Origin: Ketobacter sp. MCCC 1A13808
Lineage (GTDB): Bacteria; Pseudomonadota; Gammaproteobacteria; Pseudomonadales; Ketobacteraceae
Reading direction: 5' to 3'
DNA length: 64,000 nucleotides
Assembly (NCBI RefSeq): GCF_009746715.1
Contig: NZ_VRKW01000008.1
Coordinates: 1-64,000, forward strand
This document shows positions 60,448 through 64,000 of the stretch, piece by piece (the stretch's first letter is position 1; each line of letters starts with the position of its first letter). The position numbers were made by a program, and so were the translations under genes. The notes under the pieces were generated by a model. That model ran no database searches, was not told the DNA's origin, and saw only the letters and a list, made by a program, of their open reading frames with translations.

Positions 60448-61375
60448 TGACGTGTTCCTTTTTATTCCCGCTCTCTTTAAAGCAGTGTTCAGCCACGGCT
60501 TGTGCCTGGCCACCACGCCCGTTCAACTCCGGCAGTAGCGCTTTCAGGCGATAAGTCCATAAATGTAACGGAAACTCCAATGTCATACCCATTGCGCCCA
60601 TAAATTGATGCAAATCGTAAACGACTCGGGTCGCACTTTCCTGTGCATGCAGTGCGGCAACCGCTGCATCGCCTGCATCGCCGGTCCAGGCAGCTTTAAT
60701 GGCCAGTAATCTCACACCGCGTGCGAGCACGGTGCATTCCGCCATGCGATGCTGTATTGCCTGAAAGCTCCCTAAAGGTCGCCCGAACTGTTTGCGCAAT
60801 GTCAAATGCTCCGTGGCCGCATCCAATGCTGCCTGCAACAATCCCGCTGCTTCAGCAGCCAGGGCAATACGCAGCCATTTTCGTACATTTGCTGCTTCCC
60901 CTTCGGAAAGTGGCGTGTAAACAACGGATTTATTCAATCGTCCCATGGGATAGGCAAACAACGAGTCCACCGCTTCGACCGCGTCCGGGGTTGCGCTGAC
61001 CACGCCCACCTTATCGCCATCCAGAATGATCAGCGTGGCAGCATCTGCCACAAAACGACCAGGCCGCCCGTTTTCCACCACAGCGAATGGTCGAGGCCAA
61101 TCGCCATTTAACTGCGGGCCCACTAACATGGAAAGCGCAACTTCAGCGGTATAAGGTAAACGCGCCAGACGTTCCACCATCATGGCAGCTGATACAGGAC
61201 CAAGCTCCGGAATTTCAGCGGCTTCGAAAAAACCACCTTGTTCTAGTTCAAGGTTTAGTTGTTTGTCTTCAAGTACAAAGCCGCGAAACTCAGTAGGGGA
61301 GGTGGCGTGTTTTGAAGCCAGCTTATCAAGCTCGCTATTAAGAGTGATCTGGTCAGAATTGAGGGCAAAATCCAT
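60440..61375 (-). CDS. Short acyl-CoA dehydrogenase-like subunit
   Basis: A 311-residue acyl-CoA dehydrogenase-fold protein, about 70 residues shorter than usual in the middle beta domain. RKQFGRPLGSFQAIQHRMAE keeps the FAD-contacting Arg and Gln; LHQFMGAMGMTLEFPLHLW is the late helix. Neither the helix-G Glu nor the YEGTS Glu is present, so it is likely a non-catalytic partner. It shares one base with the upstream gene (TGATG). Such short plus long pairs form alpha2beta2 enzymes in cholesterol side-chain degradation (FadE28-FadE29 type). Confidence 0.8.
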   Translation of the reverse strand: MDFALNSDQITLNSELDKLASKHATSPTEFRGFVLEDKQLNLELEQGGFFEAAEIPELGPVSAAMMVERLARLPYTAEVALSMLVGPQLNGDWPRPFAVVENGRPGRFVADAATLIILDGDKVGVVSATPDAVEAVDSLFAYPMGRLNKSVVYTPLSEGEAANVRKWLRIALAAEAAGLLQAALDAATEHLTLRKQFGRPLGSFQAIQHRMAECTVLARGVRLLAIKAAWTGDAGDAAVAALHAQESATRVVYDLHQFMGAMGMTLEFPLHLWTYRLKALLPELNGRGGQAQAVAEHCFKESGNKKEHVNV

Positions 61376-62511
61376 CAGCGTGGCTCCCTGGGTAGCTGCA
61401 GTAATTGGGTTGCAACCAGATTAAGCTGAATTTCAGCAGCTCCGGACGCAATTCCGGCAACAATGCCGCGTTGGTGGTGAGCTAGCAATAATGGATCGCC
61501 ACCCGCCAGCGTCTCCGGTAAATGCTCGACTACAAACTCCGCTACTGACCGTTCCGCATTGACCGTCGCTACCCGCGCAACACTGGCCTCGGGTCCGGCG
61601 GTGATGCCTTTCTGACGCTGATCGATAATTTCATAGCTAAAAAGGCGAGCCGCTTCACAGGCGGCCTGAGCGCGTGCGGCCTGATCCTCGGCCCCGCGGT
61701 GAAAACGATCCAATTGTTTGAGTTTGGCAACCGTTCGGTGCAGCACCCGGGATGCCAGGGCAAAGCGGGGAATACCCACTCGTTCCAACGATAACGCTTT
61801 GCGTACGATGTCCCAGGCCTGACCTTCTGCACCGAGCATTGCACTGGCAGGCACCATCACATTTTCAAAGAACACTTCATGAATATCGCCTTCCCCGATC
61901 AAACTGGGAATTTCGACTACATCAATGCCGGGTGTATCCATTGGTACCAGAAAGATCGAAATACCATTTTTGCCTGCTCCGGTTCGGGCTAACAAAAAAC
62001 AGGTTTCAGCCTCACCGGCATAGGAGGTCCAAATCTTCTGGCCGTTAATACAAAATTGATCACCTTGCTTTTCTGCTTTTGTGCGCAATGAGGCCAGATC
62101 AGAGCCCGACTCCGGCTCTGAAAAACCCTGGCACCAGATTGTTTGACCTTGAGCCATCGGGGTAATATAGCGTTCTTGCTGTGCTTCAGAACCGAAACGC
62201 ATCAAGGTTGGCCCAATCCAGTTTACATTCATATACTGGCCGCCACGGGGCTCACCTGCTGCCCACATTTCTTCCGCCAGAATAAATGCAGACCAGGCGT
62301 CAGCATCCCTTCCACCCCAACGCTCTGGCCAGTGAGGAACCAGCAAGCCGGCATCTGCCAACTGCCCACAAAATTGCCGTGAAAAGTCGCTCTGTGCTAC
62401 CGAGCCCGGACCGTGGGCAATATTTTCCCAATTATCCGGTAAGTGGGTCGCCAGAAATTCGCGCACAGTAGCACGAAACTCTTTCTGTTCTTGATTCCAG
62501 TCAAATTCCAT
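61375..62511 (-). CDS. Acyl-CoA dehydrogenase, long partner of the adjacent short subunit
   Basis: A 378-residue acyl-CoA dehydrogenase. WCQGFSEPESGSDLASLRTKAE is the first signature, and GQKIWTSYAGEAE and GISIFLVPMDTPGI are standard. The C-terminal loop reads ASGAAEIQ instead of YEGTSEIQ, while ALSLERVGIPR has a Glu at the helix-G position of isovaleryl-type enzymes, the likely base. Its stop shares a base with the start of the short subunit, strong evidence for a hetero-oligomer made in equal amounts. Confidence 0.85.
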   Translation of the reverse strand: MEFDWNQEQKEFRATVREFLATHLPDNWENIAHGPGSVAQSDFSRQFCGQLADAGLLVPHWPERWGGRDADAWSAFILAEEMWAAGEPRGGQYMNVNWIGPTLMRFGSEAQQERYITPMAQGQTIWCQGFSEPESGSDLASLRTKAEKQGDQFCINGQKIWTSYAGEAETCFLLARTGAGKNGISIFLVPMDTPGIDVVEIPSLIGEGDIHEVFFENVMVPASAMLGAEGQAWDIVRKALSLERVGIPRFALASRVLHRTVAKLKQLDRFHRGAEDQAARAQAACEAARLFSYEIIDQRQKGITAGPEASVARVATVNAERSVAEFVVEHLPETLAGGDPLLLAHHQRGIVAGIASGAAEIQLNLVATQLLQLPREPR

Positions 62512-62551
62512 CGGGAACTGATCCTATTTATTTTTTAATTATTTGCAGGAA

Positions 62552-64000
62552 TTATTTAGCCCGGCTTCGAGGTAAGCCAAGTGCCCGCTCTGCAATCATG
62601 CTGCGATGAATTTCGCTGGTGCCGCCATAAATAGTTGTGCCCTGAGCGTGGCGATAACACAAATTCAATTCGCCCGCAGGCCCGTGACGTTTCGACAAAG
62701 AGTAGGGTGCAGTCAGGTCCAGCAGATCGGACGCATCCTCCATGAATTTTTCCGAAGAAAACATTTTTGCCATCGGGCCGTAACCAAGGTTGGGCAATTT
62801 TTCAACCGAAGACCAGAGAGATCGGCGCGAAATCATTTCGGTAAGATAGAAATGGGCCATCGATTTTGCCAGACGCTTTTGCGCAATCGGGTCTTCAATC
62901 AGCGGGCGCCCGCGATAACGGATTTCACGGCAAAGCTCAACAGCAGCATCCACCATAGCCCGTTGATGTCCGGCAAAACTGCCACCGCCGTGTTCCAGCT
63001 CCAAACCGGCAGCCATAACCTTCAAACCCGCATCCACATCACCTAAGCGGTAGCTGTCGGGAATTTTCACTCCTTCGTAGTAGGTAATATTGGTGCGTTC
63101 TTCCTGAAAAGTATAAACCGGCTGAACTTCAATTCCGGGCGCATCCAGTGGCACGACAAACATGGTCAGCCCTTTATGCTTGGCGACATCGGAATTGGTA
63201 CGCGTCAGCATTAAAACATACTGTGCGATATTGGCGCCGCTGGTAAACATTTTGGATCCGTCGATTCGCCAGCCGTCGCCGTCACGGGTGGCGCGGGTTT
63301 TGACAGCGAACACATCTGAACCCGAGTGTGGTTCCGAATAGCCGAGACTGCAGATGGCTTCGCCCGCAACGATTTTACTTAAAATATCGCGTTTTGCCTC
63401 GTCACTACCGAATCGGCGTAACATGGTACCCACCATCGAAGTTGTGCCTACAGCATGGTGACTCCACTGGTGTTTTTCCCAAACATGGGAGAGGGCACTC
63501 ATAGCATAAGGAGGCGCGGCTCGCCCACCCCATTCAACAGGCCAGTCCGGAAAAAGCAGCTTAGCCTGGGCCAGTTTTCGGTGCACACCCGCGTCAAAGC
63601 CGTCAAATGAGTAGTGGGCTTTCGCTTTTAATTCCGGAGTCAGGGTTTTGGTAAAGAAAGCATCCAGTTCGGCTCCCATTTCCCTGGCCTGTTCACCCAG
63701 GTCAAAATCAATATGCGCCTCGCCCACATCCGGTAGCTGCACAACTTCACCACCGTATAATCGGCGACCGGCTTCTTCCAGCAGGCGTTCCGGATCACCA
63801 AGAATTAACGCCCAATCCTTAGCGCGCAGGTTGTATAGGTGAATATCGTATTCCGTAGTTAAACCGTAGCCCCCGAAAACGTGCAGTGAATGGGACACGG
63901 CAAGGCTGGCAGTTTTCGCGTTCCACCAGGCAGAAAGGGAAACTTGGGCCGCTGCCTCAGAATCGCCGGGCTTGGCATCGGCAATATCGTGAATGGTTTT
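62552..64000 (-). CDS. Two-domain acyl-CoA dehydrogenase fusion, 5' part beyond the window
   Basis: The reading frame is open to the right edge, so the start lies outside. The visible part begins with the end of a first acyl-CoA dehydrogenase domain (SAWWNAKTA, then SHSLHVFGGYGLTTEYD) and continues after a linker into a second, complete domain: SLGYSEPHSGSDVFAVKT, GSKMFTSGANIAQYVLM, and IYGGTSEIHRSMIAERALGLPR. The usual Glu in the last loop is Gly, and a Glu in AAGLELEHGGGS may be the base. Fused two-domain enzymes of this kind (as mycobacterial FadE34) act on sterol side chains. It is the first visible gene of the leftward TonB-receptor operon. Confidence 0.83.
   Translation of the reverse strand, partial: KTIHDIADAKPGDSEAAAQVSLSAWWNAKTASLAVSHSLHVFGGYGLTTEYDIHLYNLRAKDWALILGDPERLLEEAGRRLYGGEVVQLPDVGEAHIDFDLGEQAREMGAELDAFFTKTLTPELKAKAHYSFDGFDAGVHRKLAQAKLLFPDWPVEWGGRAAPPYAMSALSHVWEKHQWSHHAVGTTSMVGTMLRRFGSDEAKRDILSKIVAGEAICSLGYSEPHSGSDVFAVKTRATRDGDGWRIDGSKMFTSGANIAQYVLMLTRTNSDVAKHKGLTMFVVPLDAPGIEVQPVYTFQEERTNITYYEGVKIPDSYRLGDVDAGLKVMAAGLELEHGGGSFAGHQRAMVDAAVELCREIRYRGRPLIEDPIAQKRLAKSMAHFYLTEMISRRSLWSSVEKLPNLGYGPMAKMFSSEKFMEDASDLLDLTAPYSLSKRHGPAGELNLCYRHAQGTTIYGGTSEIHRSMIAERALGLPRSRAK

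Overview
The window reads as chromosome from a Gram-negative gammaproteobacterium, probably a marine, lipid-degrading lineage (Pseudomonadales/Cellvibrionales-like; this placement is inference). The signs are outer-membrane porins ending in Phe, a TonB receptor, lipoproteins with bacterial lipoboxes, Shine-Dalgarno starts, a lipase-foldase (Lif) protein of the Pseudomonas/Burkholderia type, AdeT-like and TRAP transport proteins, and a very high density of acyl-CoA and redox enzymes. I see no tRNA, rRNA, insertion sequence, prophage or CRISPR array.

Layout. 0-3.4 kb: the C-terminal part of a large ATPase/TPR/GAF/GGDEF signalling protein whose 5' end is cut off or broken. 3.4-6.2 kb: a cholesterol-oxidase-like flavoprotein translationally coupled to a Lif foldase. 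6.4-15.5 kb: mostly housekeeping and envelope genes (TrmH-type methyltransferase, lipoprotein amidohydrolase, two porins, DUF502, a mini PstS-like protein, an AI-2E family permease, a MscS channel) and a VOC protein. 16-20.3 kb: a TetR regulator divergent from an MpaB-type oxygenase/P450/SDR operon, with a perfect inverted repeat between them. 20.4-24.8 kb: histidine kinase, response regulator, diiron-like PF10118 protein, DUF2244, AraC regulator. 24.9-29.1 kb: a three-gene TRAP transporter of the TPR-associated kind (TatT-like lipoprotein, AdeT-like binding protein, fused QM permease), closed by a terminator. 29.4-31.6 kb: three overlapping genes, pterin reductase (FolM/PTR1 type), FolK and a crotonase.

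33.3-50.7 kb is the most coherent block. A GntR/UTRA regulator (45.9 kb) sits in a four-transcript catabolic regulon marked by four copies of a palindrome close to ATATGTCCGGACATAT, two in each of two divergent intergenic regions. The genes encode two class III CoA-transferases, an amidohydrolase, an SDR, two tandem thiamine-diphosphate enzymes, a Rieske oxygenase, an acyl-CoA dehydrogenase, an enoyl-CoA hydratase, acetoacetyl-CoA synthetase, an HSL-type esterase and an extended SDR. Together they look like a route for activating, oxygenating and cleaving an unknown acid, with acetoacetate as one product.

50.8-64 kb: a second beta-oxidation block. A leftward operon (acyl-CoA dehydrogenase, thiolase, 3-hydroxyacyl-CoA-dehydrogenase-like SDR, nitronate-monooxygenase-like protein) diverges from a TetR gene across several palindromes. 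Then come a DUF427-thioesterase fusion, a TonB receptor, an enoyl-CoA hydratase, a short plus long acyl-CoA dehydrogenase pair with overlapping genes, and a two-domain acyl-CoA dehydrogenase that runs off the right edge. A sterol oxidase, P450, paired and fused acyl-CoA dehydrogenases and a TonB receptor in one window suggest uptake and breakdown of a sterol- or isoprenoid-like hydrophobic substrate. The substrate itself cannot be read from the sequence.
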